Shown piece by piece: positions 36,233 to 44,576 of a DNA stretch of 64,000 nt. Made by a program: the position numbers and the translations under genes. Position 1 is the stretch's first letter. Every line of letters starts with the position of its first letter. The notes beneath the pieces were generated by a model. The model had not been told where the DNA came from. It saw only the letters and a list, made by a program, of their open reading frames with translations, and did not search any database. This DNA is from Marispirochaeta aestuarii. Its GTDB lineage: Bacteria; Spirochaetota; Spirochaetia; JC444; Marispirochaetaceae. Where the stretch lies: positions 186,001 through 250,000 of the forward strand of contig NZ_MWQY01000001.1 in NCBI RefSeq assembly GCF_002087085.1. Direction: 5' to 3'.

Positions 36233-36930
36233 GTGATACTGCGAAAAAGATCCTTGTGGTGGATGACGAACCGCATATTCTGGATCTTCTTCATTTTCTC
36301 CTCACCGATGAAGGATACCTCGTTACTGCCGCGGATACCGGAGAGACGGCCATCGAGCTCGCCGGACATGAGGATTTCGACCTGGTAATACTGGATCTCG
36401 CGCTGCCGGGAATAGACGGTTTTTCCGTGTGCCGGCGACTGCAGAATCAGAATATACCCGTGCTTATGCTCAGCAGTTACGATGAGGATGATTATGTTGT
36501 GTCCGGTCTGGAGACGGGCGCCCTCGATTATGTCCGAAAACCATTCAATCACCGGGAGCTGATTCTCAGGGTGGCCAATCTTGTCGACAGAAACACGAGC
36601 TTGAAAACGCCGAAAACCCTGATCAGTGAGGATGTCCGGATTAATCTTGATACGGAAGAGGTTATCTGCCGGGGCCGCGTTATACGGCTTACCCCCACCG
36701 AGTATCTGCTGTTAAAACTGCTTATGAGCAGACAGGGAATGGTTCTCAGCTCTGAGGATATCCTGCATGAAGTATGGGATGCCGATGAATGGGACGGCTA
36801 TCGGCAGATGGTGAAAGTAAATATTCAAAGACTGCGCAACAAAATTGAGAAGTACCCCCGGAACCCGGTAATGATTGTAAACCAGTGGGGCCGGGGTTAC
36901 CGCTTTGTCCCCACTGTTACCGTTTCGTAA
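36229..36930 (+). CDS. OmpR/PhoB-family response regulator
   Basis: The 233-residue protein has a receiver domain: DDEPH acidic pair, phospho-acceptor in LVILDLALPGIDG and lysine in DYVRKPFNH. A winged-helix DNA-binding domain follows (RLTPTEYLLLKLLMSRQGMV ... VKVNIQRLRNKIE ... GRGYRFVP). It starts with GTG overlapping the kinase stop. Regulators of this class bind tandem direct repeats about 11 bases apart. Such repeats begin within its own last codons and lead into the ABC importer promoter, so that importer is the probable target. Confidence 0.93.
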   Translation: MSDTAKKILVVDDEPHILDLLHFLLTDEGYLVTAADTGETAIELAGHEDFDLVILDLALPGIDGFSVCRRLQNQNIPVLMLSSYDEDDYVVSGLETGALDYVRKPFNHRELILRVANLVDRNTSLKTPKTLISEDVRINLDTEEVICRGRVIRLTPTEYLLLKLLMSRQGMVLSSEDILHEVWDADEWDGYRQMVKVNIQRLRNKIEKYPRNPVMIVNQWGRGYRFVPTVTVS

Positions 36931-36982
36931 CCCGATTGTAACCATATTGTTTCTTGCCCGTTACAGGGGCTGCCTCTACACT
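36916..36982 (+). promoter_or_regulatory. five 11-bp-spaced direct repeats and promoter upstream of the AfuA-type importer
   Basis: Pentamers GTTAC (36916), GTAAC (36927), GTAAC (36938), GTTTC (36949) and GTTAC (36960) begin exactly 11 bases apart. TACACT at 36977-36982 can serve as -10; the region where a -35 should be (36954-36959) lies between the fourth and fifth repeats and is not TTGACA-like. This is the layout of activator-dependent PhoB-type promoters, in which the regulator replaces the -35 contact. The first repeat lies inside the regulator gene. Confidence 0.6.
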
Positions 36983-37027
36983 GAAAGGGACTTTAGATCA
37001 TTACGGTAAATATGGAGGAGAATTATC

Positions 37028-38056
37028 ATGAAAAGAGTAATTGCATTAGCCCTGGTGCTGCTGCTGTTCGTCTCTTTCGGTGTTTTTGCGGGGGGAGAAA
37101 AAGAGAGCGCCGGTAAAGTGACAGCGTATACAACCCTGGACGAGGAACTTGCCAGAAAGGTATTCAAGGCTTTTACAGACGAAACTGGCATACAGGTTGA
37201 CTGGGTACGGCTTTCCACCGGGGAATGCGTAGCCAGAATGGAGGCGGAAAAAGAGAATCCCCAGGCAAGTATCTGGTACGGAGGGGTGGGCCTTGGTCAT
37301 ATCGAAGCAAAGAACAAGGGACTGACCATGCCCTACGAGAGTCCTGCCGCTGCGATGCCTGAGAACTTCCGCGATGCCGACCGTTACTGGTCCGGAATCT
37401 ACGCCGGCCCCCTCTGCTTCGAAAGCAACACCCAGGCCCTGGAGAAATTCGGTCTTACAGCCCCCACTTCCTGGGAAGAACTCGCGGATCCCAGGTACAA
37501 AAATCATGTGCAGATGGCGAATCCCGGTTCATCCGGAACCTCCTACAATGTGCTGGCGACCATGGTCCAGATATACGGCGAAGAGAAGGCCTTTGATTAC
37601 ATGAAGCGGCTGGATCAGAACATTACCCAGTATACCCGCAGCGGTTCCGCCCCGGGAAAGAACGCCGCCATTGGTGAGATAACCGTCGCCATCGGATATG
37701 CTCATGACGGCGTACGACTGGTCAACGAAGGCTACCCTCTGGAAATCACCTTTCCCTCCGAAGGGACCGGCTATGAAGTAGCATCCGTCAGTCTTATCAA
37801 GGGCGGGCCTGCGGAAGAACTTGAAGCCGCGAAGAAACTCTATGACTGGGCCCTGAGTGAAACCGCTGCAGAAATCTACACCACGGCCTTTGTCGTTCCC
37901 TTTGTTGATGTACCCCTTCCCAAGGGTGCCATGCCGATCAGCAAGGTTAACACCATTGATCAGGATGACGAATGGGCGGCAGAAAACAAGACCCGCCTGG
38001 TGGAAAAATGGAACGCCATCATTGGTGGTGAATCCAGGACGGAAGCCAAGAAATAG
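37028..38056 (+). CDS. AfuA/FbpA-type ABC substrate-binding protein
   Basis: The 342-residue protein has a signal peptide (cleavage near VFAGG) and starts GGEKESAGKVTAYTTLDEE. The cluster-F type binding fold follows, with ASIWYGGVGLGH, APTSWEELADPRYKNHVQMANP, GSSGTSYNVLATMVQIYGEE and AIGYAHDGVRLVNEGYPLE. Relatives bind ferric ion (FbpA), hexose phosphates (AfuA) or phosphonates. The tyrosine pair used by FbpA to hold iron is not obvious here, so an organic phosphate or similar anion is at least as likely as iron. It is the first gene of a four-gene run controlled by the 11-bp repeats. Confidence 0.88.
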   Translation: MKRVIALALVLLLFVSFGVFAGGEKESAGKVTAYTTLDEELARKVFKAFTDETGIQVDWVRLSTGECVARMEAEKENPQASIWYGGVGLGHIEAKNKGLTMPYESPAAAMPENFRDADRYWSGIYAGPLCFESNTQALEKFGLTAPTSWEELADPRYKNHVQMANPGSSGTSYNVLATMVQIYGEEKAFDYMKRLDQNITQYTRSGSAPGKNAAIGEITVAIGYAHDGVRLVNEGYPLEITFPSEGTGYEVASVSLIKGGPAEELEAAKKLYDWALSETAAEIYTTAFVVPFVDVPLPKGAMPISKVNTIDQDDEWAAENKTRLVEKWNAIIGGESRTEAKK

Positions 38057-38134
38057 TCGTACTGGTAATCCGGAAGGGCGTTTCCATGTACGGGAAGTGC
38101 CCTTCCTTTGTGTTTTTTCCAAGGAGCATTATTC

Positions 38135-39820
38135 ATGATTACTGCACGGAATCCGCGACGGATTAATAACGGCTTTCATCAGCTCACCAGGGAGCCGGCC
38201 CTGATGATCGGTGTACTTATCATTACCGGACTGCTGGTCCTGTTTATTCTTTACCCCATGTTTGCGGCGGCCAAAATGAGTCTGACGCCGGATGGTAAGT
38301 TTTCCGGTTCGGTGTACCGTTATGTGCTGACCCATTCTCAATATTTGAGCGCCATCAGGAACAGTGTTCTCCTGGGTGCTATTGTTGCGTCACTGGCGAC
38401 GTTTATCGGTTTTCTGTTTGCCTTTGCCCTTACCAGGGTGCGCATCGGCGGGAAAAAGTTTTTTCAGGGAATGGCGCTGCTGCCGATCATCTCGCCTCCC
38501 TTCATGTTTGCCCTCTCGGTTATTCTTCTGTTCGGACGAAACGGCCTTATCACCTCAAAACTGCTGGGAATGGACATGGCCAATATTTACGGACTTAAAG
38601 GTCTGGTTATCGTGCAGACCGTCAGTATGTTTCCCATTGCATACATGACCCTTTCGGGTATTCTGCAGGGGATAGATCCTGATCTTGAAACCTGTGCCAT
38701 GAATCTCGGAGCAAAACGCGGAAGGGCTTTTCTTACCGTAACCCTGCCATTGGCACTCCCGGGTATTTTTGCTTCCTGGCTGCTGGTTTTCGTCAGCAGT
38801 CTGACCGACTTCGGCAATCCCATCATTATCGGAGGAAACTTCAACGTTCTGTCGGTCCAGGCATACCTGGAGTTTACTGGTATGGGAAACCTGCCCAGGG
38901 GTACTGCTCTGGCCATGCTGCTTCTGGTACCGACCGTCGGCGTCTTTTTTGTTCAGAAATACATAATGAAAAACAAGAGCTATGTCACGGTTACCGGAAA
39001 ATCGAGTCGGCGAAGCACGGCCCAGTCTTCTGCTGCCCTGAGAATAATTCTTACTTTTGTCTGTGCAGCCATCTCCGGTTTTATTCTGCTTTTTTATGCC
39101 ACCATCATCGGCGGAAGCTTTATAAAACTCTGGGGAATCAACTGGAGTTTTACGCTTAACCATTTTGTGTACAGCTGGGACGTGGGCTTTACTACCATGA
39201 AGAATACGCTTTTTCTTGCCATTGTAAGCACCCCCATTACAGCTCTGTTCGGTATGGCGATTGCCTATATTGTCGTGCGCAAGGATTTTCCCGGCAAGCA
39301 CCTCATGGAGTTTATCTCCATGCTCAGCTACGCTATTCCCGGTACAGCCGTGGGTATCGGGTATATCCTCGCTTTCAACAAGGCTCCTTTTGAGCTTTCC
39401 GGAACAGCGTTTATTCTTATTACCTGTTATGTTTTCCGGAATGTTCCTATTGGAGTGGAGGGGGGGATTGCCGCCCTTAAACAGATCTCCAACGAAATAG
39501 AGGAATCATCAATAAACCTTGGTGCCACCAGTGCCGCGACGTTCCGCAAAATAACCCTCCCGCTTATCCGCCCGGCCCTGTTTTCCGGGGCGACTTTTGC
39601 CTTTGTGCGGAGCATGACTGCAATCAGCGCCATTATTTTTCTTGTCTCGGCACGGTGGAATCACATGACGGTACTTATTCTCGCCCAGACGGAAATTATG
39701 CGACTCGGAGCGGCCTCGGTCATGTCGTTTGCCCTCATAATCGTAATAATGGTCTTCATTTTCATAATCATGAAGGTCACGGGTCTGGGACGGGAACAGA
39801 TCTTCGGCACAACAAAGTAA
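38135..39820 (+). CDS. ABC permease with two fused permease domains (AfuB/FbpB type)
   Basis: The ATG at 38135 follows AAGGAG and gives 561 residues; a GTG-like extension at 38108 is unlikely. There are about twelve helices in two halves, each with its own EAA loop: LETCAMNLGAKRGRAFLTVT and IEESSINLGATSAATFRKIT. This is the fused FbpB/AfuB/ThiP arrangement. It forms the whole channel alone. It lies 78 bases after the binding protein and 23 before the ATPase. Confidence 0.92.
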   Translation: MITARNPRRINNGFHQLTREPALMIGVLIITGLLVLFILYPMFAAAKMSLTPDGKFSGSVYRYVLTHSQYLSAIRNSVLLGAIVASLATFIGFLFAFALTRVRIGGKKFFQGMALLPIISPPFMFALSVILLFGRNGLITSKLLGMDMANIYGLKGLVIVQTVSMFPIAYMTLSGILQGIDPDLETCAMNLGAKRGRAFLTVTLPLALPGIFASWLLVFVSSLTDFGNPIIIGGNFNVLSVQAYLEFTGMGNLPRGTALAMLLLVPTVGVFFVQKYIMKNKSYVTVTGKSSRRSTAQSSAALRIILTFVCAAISGFILLFYATIIGGSFIKLWGINWSFTLNHFVYSWDVGFTTMKNTLFLAIVSTPITALFGMAIAYIVVRKDFPGKHLMEFISMLSYAIPGTAVGIGYILAFNKAPFELSGTAFILITCYVFRNVPIGVEGGIAALKQISNEIEESSINLGATSAATFRKITLPLIRPALFSGATFAFVRSMTAISAIIFLVSARWNHMTVLILAQTEIMRLGAASVMSFALIIVIMVFIFIIMKVTGLGREQIFGTTK

Positions 39821-39843
39821 CAAAGCATTAGAAGGAACAGGCG

Positions 39844-40935
39844 ATGCAACAGAATAACTATTTACAGCTCAATAATCTGGTTAAGGATTTTCATGACGGC
39901 AGAGGCAATGTTGTTCGTGCCGTGGATAATATCTCTCTCTCGATTTCCAAGGGTGAGTTTGTAACCCTTCTTGGTCCTTCGGGTTGCGGGAAGACAACGA
40001 CCCTGCGCATGGTTGCAGGCTTTGAAGTACAGACCGCCGGAGACATAATCCTGAACGATAAAAAGATCAATAATGTCCCGGCTTTTGACCGCAATATGCC
40101 CATGGTGTTTCAGAGTTATGCTCTGTTTCCTCATCTCACCATTTTTGAAAATATTGCTTACGGGCTTCGGATCCGAAAAATGCCGAAGGACACTATCCGC
40201 AATGATGTGGCTATGGCCGCACAGATGGTGAACCTGGTGGGACTGGAGAACCGCTATCCCGGAGAACTTTCCGGAGGACAGCAGCAGCGGGTGGCTCTGG
40301 CCCGGGCCCTGGTGCTCAAACCGGAGATTATTCTATTTGATGAACCTCTCTCCAACCTTGACGCCAAACTCAGGATTCAGACGCGAACGGAAATCAAGCG
40401 GGTACAGCAGCTGCTCGGCATAACGGCACTGTATGTTACCCACGATCAGAGCGAAGCCCTCAGCATCAGCGACACTATCGTTATCATGCATAACGGAAAA
40501 ATTGTACAAAGCGGAAGTCCGGAGGATATCTACAATCATCCTGCGGATCCCTTCGTCTCGGATTTTATCGGTAACGCCAACTTCTTCGAGGGAAAAATAA
40601 CTGAACTGGATAAGAGCTTTGTAACTGTCTCGCTTCTGGGCTCGGAGGTCAGGATCCCCACTGCAAACGCTCAGGAAGGGCTGAATACCGGGGATGAGGT
40701 CATGCTGGCTATTAAACCCGAGGCTGTGGAGGTCCAGCCTGATACCGGACAATTTACCGGCAAAATAGAGGTGAGCAGTTTCCTTGGCGCAACTACGGAA
40801 TACAAGGTAGAATACTCGGATGGATTTCTTACAGCGATTCATCCCAATACCCATGGAGAGGTACACAACTTCCGGTTTGGACAGGATGTCCACTTTTCTT
40901 TCAAGACCGATTTCTTTAAGGTGTACAAGCGTTGA
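39844..40935 (+). CDS. ABC importer ATPase (FbpC/AfuC/PotA type)
   Basis: The 363-residue protein has Walker A GPSGCGKTT, Q-loop (MVFQSYALFPHLT), signature LSGGQQQRVALARAL, Walker B ILFDEPLSNLD and switch His (VTHDQSEAL). A C-terminal TOBE-like regulatory region follows (about 240-350, IKPEAVEVQ). It powers the permease just upstream. The TOBE domain often senses substrate. An AGAAGGAA ribosome site precedes the ATG. Confidence 0.93.
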   Translation: MQQNNYLQLNNLVKDFHDGRGNVVRAVDNISLSISKGEFVTLLGPSGCGKTTTLRMVAGFEVQTAGDIILNDKKINNVPAFDRNMPMVFQSYALFPHLTIFENIAYGLRIRKMPKDTIRNDVAMAAQMVNLVGLENRYPGELSGGQQQRVALARALVLKPEIILFDEPLSNLDAKLRIQTRTEIKRVQQLLGITALYVTHDQSEALSISDTIVIMHNGKIVQSGSPEDIYNHPADPFVSDFIGNANFFEGKITELDKSFVTVSLLGSEVRIPTANAQEGLNTGDEVMLAIKPEAVEVQPDTGQFTGKIEVSSFLGATTEYKVEYSDGFLTAIHPNTHGEVHNFRFGQDVHFSFKTDFFKVYKR

Positions 40936-40977
40936 TGCGGATGTCTCCGAAAAGAGTTATGGTGGGAAGATAAAGAT

Positions 40978-42450
40978 ATGACCGATTTTGGCTCTCTGGT
41001 TCGGGCTCACGGAAAAACGCAGCTGGAGATCAAGAACCGCTATCCTCTTCCAACGGAAAAAAACCGGGTTTCTTACAGCATCGATGCCTTTATGTTCACG
41101 CCGGCACAGCTCGGAATAAACGATGAACGTTTCAGCGTTGACCAGTTCTTTTCCGATGTTAAGAGTCATACGCGTTTTTCAATTTCCTACGTGCCTCTGG
41201 CCCGGCTGGTTGACCCCGGCTGTTCAATCAGTCCCCTGACGAGAATAAGGAACTACCTTGATACAGCTACGTTCTCTGCCGACATGAGCGAGCATCGCGT
41301 TCTCTATGAGCTGAGGACCCTGGCCAATCTTTTTTCCGCGGAAATGAAGGCGACCTACAGGCTCCTCAGTGATATTGCCTCTGCCGGAATCAGTCAGCAT
41401 CTGGTAAAAAAGACAGAAAAGTTTCTCGATGAAGCATCCGTCTTTTTGCAGCAGTTCCGGGAATTCCATTCCAGGTTCATGGAGCCTTCCATAAATTCCC
41501 GCATACGAACGGCGATGCGCTGGAGTGATGAGTCCATAAGCCTTTCGGCGGAAAAAATGCTGTTTTACCTTCACCGGGTTTTTGACGGACACAAGATTCA
41601 ATCTGTAATAGAAAATATGATGAAAGCGGAGAATCAGCACCGTCGGGAGATGAAATACCCTTCAGTCCTGAAGAATAAAAACGACAGCGAGATTGAGCGT
41701 ATTCTGTACCGGGAGAGCATTCTGAAAAAGTGGGCTCAGACGGTTCTCTATATGTCCAGCGAAGAAACGGGTACCAACCGGAAGATCGGTCATATTCTGG
41801 CGGGGGTTGCAGCAGCGGCTGCCATGACTTTCGCCATTGTTGCGACTTTCTTCGCCGAGCGGCTCTTCGCCAGTTACAGTATTCCCTGGGCAATGATCAT
41901 AGTCGTCAGCTATATGCTGAAAGACCGTATCAAGGAAATCCTCAGGGGAATCCTGCTGCGAATAATGCCGCGCTTTATTTCAGATCGCACCGAGAAACTG
42001 GTGGATCAGATCCTGCAGAAAAACGTGGGCAAGACAAAAAGTATGGTACGCCTTGTTCAGCTGAAGGAAACACCCCGCAGTGTTCAGGCGGTTCGAAATG
42101 CAGGGGCGAATCCCTTCCAGACCATACTGCCCCCGGAAAACATAATCCACTTTCGCAAGGACATAAGCATAAAAAGCGGGAAGCTGATGAAGGAGCATTC
42201 CCGGATCGAAGCTGTTACAGAAATCATTCGTGTAAAAATGGATCGATTTCTTGAGGAAATGGACGACGCCAAGAAGCTGCTGCGAACCTGGAAAGACGGC
42301 AGAATATCAGCAGTCAAGGGTAAGCGGGTATATCATATTAACCTTGTGCTGCGGCTTGTCTCCAGCGAAGATGAGGAGCAGTTATCCAGATATCGGCTGG
42401 TGGTTAACAGGCAGGGGATTCAGCGGATAGAAGAGGTGGTTTCCAGGTAA
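40978..42450 (+). CDS. unrecognised 490-residue protein at the end of the AfuABC-type operon
   Basis: I do not recognise this protein. About 265 largely helical residues precede two adjacent hydrophobic helices (about 266-285 and 290-307, IGHILAGVAAAAAMTFAIVA and PWAMIIVVSYML). Then come about 180 basic residues with strands near the end (VYHINLVLRLVSS, YRLVVNRQGIQRIEE). It would sit in the inner membrane by a hairpin with both large domains in the cytoplasm. It starts 42 bases after the ATPase gene on the same strand, so it is probably co-expressed with the importer. No enzyme motif was seen. Confidence 0.72.
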   Translation: MTDFGSLVRAHGKTQLEIKNRYPLPTEKNRVSYSIDAFMFTPAQLGINDERFSVDQFFSDVKSHTRFSISYVPLARLVDPGCSISPLTRIRNYLDTATFSADMSEHRVLYELRTLANLFSAEMKATYRLLSDIASAGISQHLVKKTEKFLDEASVFLQQFREFHSRFMEPSINSRIRTAMRWSDESISLSAEKMLFYLHRVFDGHKIQSVIENMMKAENQHRREMKYPSVLKNKNDSEIERILYRESILKKWAQTVLYMSSEETGTNRKIGHILAGVAAAAAMTFAIVATFFAERLFASYSIPWAMIIVVSYMLKDRIKEILRGILLRIMPRFISDRTEKLVDQILQKNVGKTKSMVRLVQLKETPRSVQAVRNAGANPFQTILPPENIIHFRKDISIKSGKLMKEHSRIEAVTEIIRVKMDRFLEEMDDAKKLLRTWKDGRISAVKGKRVYHINLVLRLVSSEDEEQLSRYRLVVNRQGIQRIEEVVSR

Positions 42451-42495
42451 TAAGACAGGAAAAGGCCTTTCTATATGATTTTTCTGAGCACCTTT

Positions 42496-43293
42496 CTACT
42501 CATACCACTGTGGTGCTTTTTTCAGGCCTTCGAAGAATCCCTGGTGGTGGGGGAAGATAACCTCTGCATTATAGCGGTTTTTCAGGATCCTGACTTTTTC
42601 TATTGAATCGAAATACGCCTGCATATCATGGACAATCCCCGAGGCTTTACCTGTGGGCTCAAAATTATCCGGGGTGTATATGCTGTCCTGGGGGAATATC
42701 AGGACCCGGTTCTTTAAATGAAGGATCAGTCCCAGCACCTCCGGGGCATGCCCGGGGAGGGATATCAGCTCCACTCCTTCCATTATTGAAAACTCCGATT
42801 CCACCAGATGGAGTCGGTCCGTGGAAAAGTGAAAATCCTCAGCAATGTAGGCCCCGTGTTTTCTGATATCCGGATCAGAAATAAGGGTCTTGCCGTATTC
42901 ATAGTCCTTTCTGCCAACATATATGTCCGCATTGGGAAAGAGACGAATGTTACCCGCATGGTCCAGGTGCATATGAGATATAAGCAGGGTGGAAATATCT
43001 TCGGGTCGGGTATTGCACAAAGACAGCTGATGCAGCAGATCCTGTTCAGGGGATATGGATACGGGAAAAGACCTGCGCAGATGTTCCGGCCAGTAGCCTT
43101 CCATGGCCCTCTTGTTGCAGCCTGTGTCGAAGAGAAGGGTACCGCTCTCGTGCTGTATCAGTACGGCGAATACCGGAACGGGAATCCGCACTGTCTCCTC
43201 TTCGGGCCTGGCTCTGTAGGTCCGACCTTTTTCAATGACAAACATATCCCTGTCGCAGTGCAGGGTTCCTGTATCAAGTATAAATACCTTCAT
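42496..43293 (-). CDS. metallo-beta-lactamase-fold hydrolase resembling N-acyl-homoserine lactonases
   Basis: The 265-residue protein has the HxHxDH motif in SHMHLDHAGNI (about residue 107), the later SLPGHAPEVLG histidine, FPQDSIYT aspartate and FPHHQG histidine. The N-terminal VFILDTGTLHCDRDMFV and LLFDTGCNKRAME resemble AttM/AiiA lactonases. It may hydrolyse acyl-homoserine lactones or another lactone. No autoinducer synthase was seen here, so quorum quenching is only a family inference. It is divergent from the FemAB-like gene. Confidence 0.8.
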   Translation of the reverse strand: MKVFILDTGTLHCDRDMFVIEKGRTYRARPEEETVRIPVPVFAVLIQHESGTLLFDTGCNKRAMEGYWPEHLRRSFPVSISPEQDLLHQLSLCNTRPEDISTLLISHMHLDHAGNIRLFPNADIYVGRKDYEYGKTLISDPDIRKHGAYIAEDFHFSTDRLHLVESEFSIMEGVELISLPGHAPEVLGLILHLKNRVLIFPQDSIYTPDNFEPTGKASGIVHDMQAYFDSIEKVRILKNRYNAEVIFPHHQGFFEGLKKAPQWYE

Positions 43294-43365
43294 TTCAGCT
43301 CAACCTTGTGTGCAATTTGTGTTCATCATAATATCGGATATCCCGGACTGCAAGACACAATAAGC

Positions 43366-43394
43366 TTGAATATGCGCTGCTTGTTGTTTAGGAT
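43366..43394 (+). promoter_or_regulatory. candidate promoter of the FemAB-like gene
   Basis: TTGAAT (43366-43371) and TAGGAT (43389-43394) are 17 bases apart, 29 bases before the start codon of the FemAB-like gene. The GGAGG at 43402-43406 is far (16 bases) from that ATG, and an in-frame TAA rules out an upstream start. Confidence 0.35.
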
Positions 43395-43422
43395 ATAGAC
43401 CGGAGGACAGGTATAACATCCT

Positions 43423-44541
43423 ATGGATCTTTCCGTGCACCCGTGTAAAACAGAGGATATTCGCGTTACGCCTGTACTGCAGCAGACGGCTTACTGGTCC
43501 GAGGTGAAAAAGCTTCAGGGGGTATCCTCCGCCGCTTTCAGTGTCTCGGTGACTTCAGATGAACTGACAGTTACCGCGGCCACCGGCGATTCGTCAGAGG
43601 ATCTGCTGGTACTGTTTCAGGAGATCGGTGACGGGCTTTCCATTGCGTATGTCCCCTATGGACCTGAGCTCGATCCGGGACCGGAGAATTTCGGCCCTTT
43701 CCTGGAGGAGTTATCGGAGACTTTACGGGGGTTTCTGCCTGCAGGCTGCATTCTGATCCGTTATGATCTGCTGTGGAGATCTCCCTGGTCAGAGGAGGAC
43801 GATCGTTTTGACGAGAACGGCAACTGGCTCGGCCCTCCTGAACAGCGAAGTCAGGAGATCAGGATCAATTTCCCTACCCATAACTGGAATCTCCGAAAAG
43901 CCGGATCCAATATCCTTCCGGCGGATACGGTATTCATCGATCTGTCCAGGTCTGAAGATGAGCTGCTCGACCGCATGCGGGCCAAAACCAGGTATAATGT
44001 CCGTCTTGCTCAAAGGCGGGGGGTTGAGGTCATTTCCGCCGACAGAACCCGGCTCGATACCTGGTATGATCTGTACCGGGAAACCTGCAGCAGAAACGGA
44101 ATCAATCTTCACGGGAGATTTTTTTTCCGCGCCGTTGCAGATGCAGCGACGGCTTTTGATGATAATTCCGCGGATATGGAGCTCCTTGTTGCCAGAGCAG
44201 ACGGTGAAGATCTGGCCGCAATGTTTCTTGTAAGCACCGGTAAACGGGCTACCTACCTCTTCGGTGCCTCGGCAACGAAAAAAAGAAACCTGATGCCCAC
44301 CTATGCCCTCCAGTGGGAAGCAATACAGCGGGCAAAACACAAGGGCTGCAGGGAATACGATATGTTCGGCGTCTCGCCTTCTGCCGACAAAGCTCACCCC
44401 ATGTACGGCCTCTACCGCTTCAAGACGGGATTCGGCGGATATATCTTTCACCGCATGGGGTGCTGGGATTATCCTCTTGATCCCGCGGTATATGATCAGT
44501 TACGCACTCTTGAGATGAACAGCACCGGGTATCACGTGTAA
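43423..44541 (+). CDS. FemAB/GNAT-like peptidyl- or aminoacyltransferase
   Basis: The 372-residue protein shows two tandem GNAT-like halves. The first has LQQTAYWSEVKKLQG, with GLSIAYVPYGPEL at the substrate face. The second has MRAKTRYNVRLAQRRGVEV and DTWYDLYRETCSRNG; AMFLVSTGKRATYLFGASA, PTYALQWEAIQRAKHKGC and EYDMFGVSP follow. These match the Fem/lipid II:glycine glycyltransferase group that adds amino acids to peptidoglycan precursors using aminoacyl-tRNA. The exact donor is unknown. Confidence 0.85.
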   Translation: MDLSVHPCKTEDIRVTPVLQQTAYWSEVKKLQGVSSAAFSVSVTSDELTVTAATGDSSEDLLVLFQEIGDGLSIAYVPYGPELDPGPENFGPFLEELSETLRGFLPAGCILIRYDLLWRSPWSEEDDRFDENGNWLGPPEQRSQEIRINFPTHNWNLRKAGSNILPADTVFIDLSRSEDELLDRMRAKTRYNVRLAQRRGVEVISADRTRLDTWYDLYRETCSRNGINLHGRFFFRAVADAATAFDDNSADMELLVARADGEDLAAMFLVSTGKRATYLFGASATKKRNLMPTYALQWEAIQRAKHKGCREYDMFGVSPSADKAHPMYGLYRFKTGFGGYIFHRMGCWDYPLDPAVYDQLRTLEMNSTGYHV

Positions 44542-44576
44542 ATCATTATTCATAAATAACCTGTAGGAGTTTCTTT

